Made by a program: the position numbers and the translations under genes. The notes under the pieces were generated by a model. The model saw only the letters and a program-made list of their open reading frames with translations. It ran no database searches and was not told the DNA's origin. From NCBI GenBank assembly GCA_963627135.1, contig CAVFZY010000031.1, forward strand, positions 1 to 12,535: a stretch of 12,535 nt of DNA, in the 5' to 3' direction. This DNA comes from CAG-103 sp963627135. Lineage in GTDB: Bacteria; Bacillota; Clostridia; Oscillospirales; Oscillospiraceae. Below are positions 12,141 through 12,535 of the stretch, one piece after another (the stretch's first letter is position 1; each line of letters opens with the position of its first letter).

Positions 12141-12535
12141 TTACTGGTGATACAGATATCTCTGCGGAGCTTCCTTTGCTCTTTCATACAGGGTCTCGGA
12201 TACGAGCGCGCCGTATTGATCTCTGAGCTCTGTGTCGTATGCTTCCGGCAGGCTGCCGCCCTCGAGGGCTATTTGTGCTGCCGGGACGATGCACTTTATT
12301 TTTGCATCGGAATCGTAATACACCGAGGACACATAATCTCTTTCCGTGTTTACCGCGATCGAGCCGAGCGTTATCCGCTCAAACCTGACCGTCAGCTTTT
12401 CACCGCTCATATTGAGTCTGCTCCGAACCTCTGTAACGATGCCCGGCACCCAGACAGAAAACTGCGTCTTGTAGCCGTCATCGCCGTAGCTTTCAAAGCA
12501 GCTGAGATATTTCTGATTCAGGTTTCGCTTGAGAG
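12141..12535 (-). CDS. Unrecognised protein, 3' part only (gene runs off the window)
   Basis: A frame open from the window edge to TAA at 12143-12141 shows the last 131 residues of a protein whose start lies beyond 12535. The visible part is soluble-looking: no membrane helix, and a likely beta-rich segment (YKTQFSVWVPGIVTEVRSRL, then KLTVRFERITLGSIAVN) followed by a helical, acidic tail ending in RYLYHQ. A GTG at 12449 is inside the frame but has no ribosome site and splits an apparently continuous fold, so I treat it as internal. I recognise no family. It points toward the pseudogene, about 105 bases away, on the same strand. Confidence 0.65.
   Translation of the reverse strand, partial: LKRNLNQKYLSCFESYGDDGYKTQFSVWVPGIVTEVRSRLNMSGEKLTVRFERITLGSIAVNTERDYVSSVYYDSDAKIKCIVPAAQIALEGGSLPEAYDTELRDQYGALVSETLYERAKEAPQRYLYHQ

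Overview
The window looks like chromosome from a GC-rich Gram-positive anaerobe, most likely a gut Clostridia/Oscillospiraceae type. The reasons are consensus AGGAGG ribosome sites, near-consensus TTGACA/TATAAT promoters, GC-rich coding bias, and anaerobe families such as a bacterial ferritin, an 11-12 helix sodium symporter and an iron-sulfur flavoenzyme of the enoate reductase type. No rRNA, tRNA, CRISPR array, transposase or phage gene was seen.

Left part (1-2770). A ferritin gene (minus) and a flavin-dependent alpha-hydroxy-acid oxidoreductase gene (plus) are divergent. The ferritin promoter carries a perfect 6-1-6 palindrome at its predicted start point. Next comes an AT-richer island on the minus strand. 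It has a consensus promoter, a long leader with a very strong Shine-Dalgarno sequence that leads to no normal gene, two possible small ORFs, and a membrane-anchored protein of unknown function.

Middle part (2920-5303). A sodium:neurotransmitter-symporter family transporter has its own promoter, a structured leader and a 20-bp-stem terminator. Upstream of it lies a small membrane protein gene whose reading frame is broken at a run of five A's. The sequence upstream of the break encodes a well-formed N-terminal membrane helix in another frame.

Right-centre part (5370-11382). This is the most coherent unit. A four-gene minus-strand operon encodes an MFS transporter like E. coli YdiN, a TIM-barrel isomerase/dehydratase, a YdiB-like quinate/shikimate dehydrogenase, and an FMN/FAD/4Fe-4S old-yellow-enzyme-type reductase. 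Spacings are 19, 21 and 32 bases. A LysR-type regulator is divergent. An ATAG-N7-CTAT site (T-N11-A) lies about 64 bases upstream of the predicted operon start, where a LysR recognition site is expected. My reading is an inducible system that imports and converts quinate, shikimate or a similar cyclic hydroxy acid. A reductase takes the place of the aromatic-ring oxygenases used by aerobes. The substrate is inferred, not shown.

Right end (11383-12535). There is a gene-poor stretch with a strong hairpin, a decayed fragment of a small clostridial membrane protein with a frameshift just after its start codon, and the 3' part of an unrecognised gene that runs off the window.
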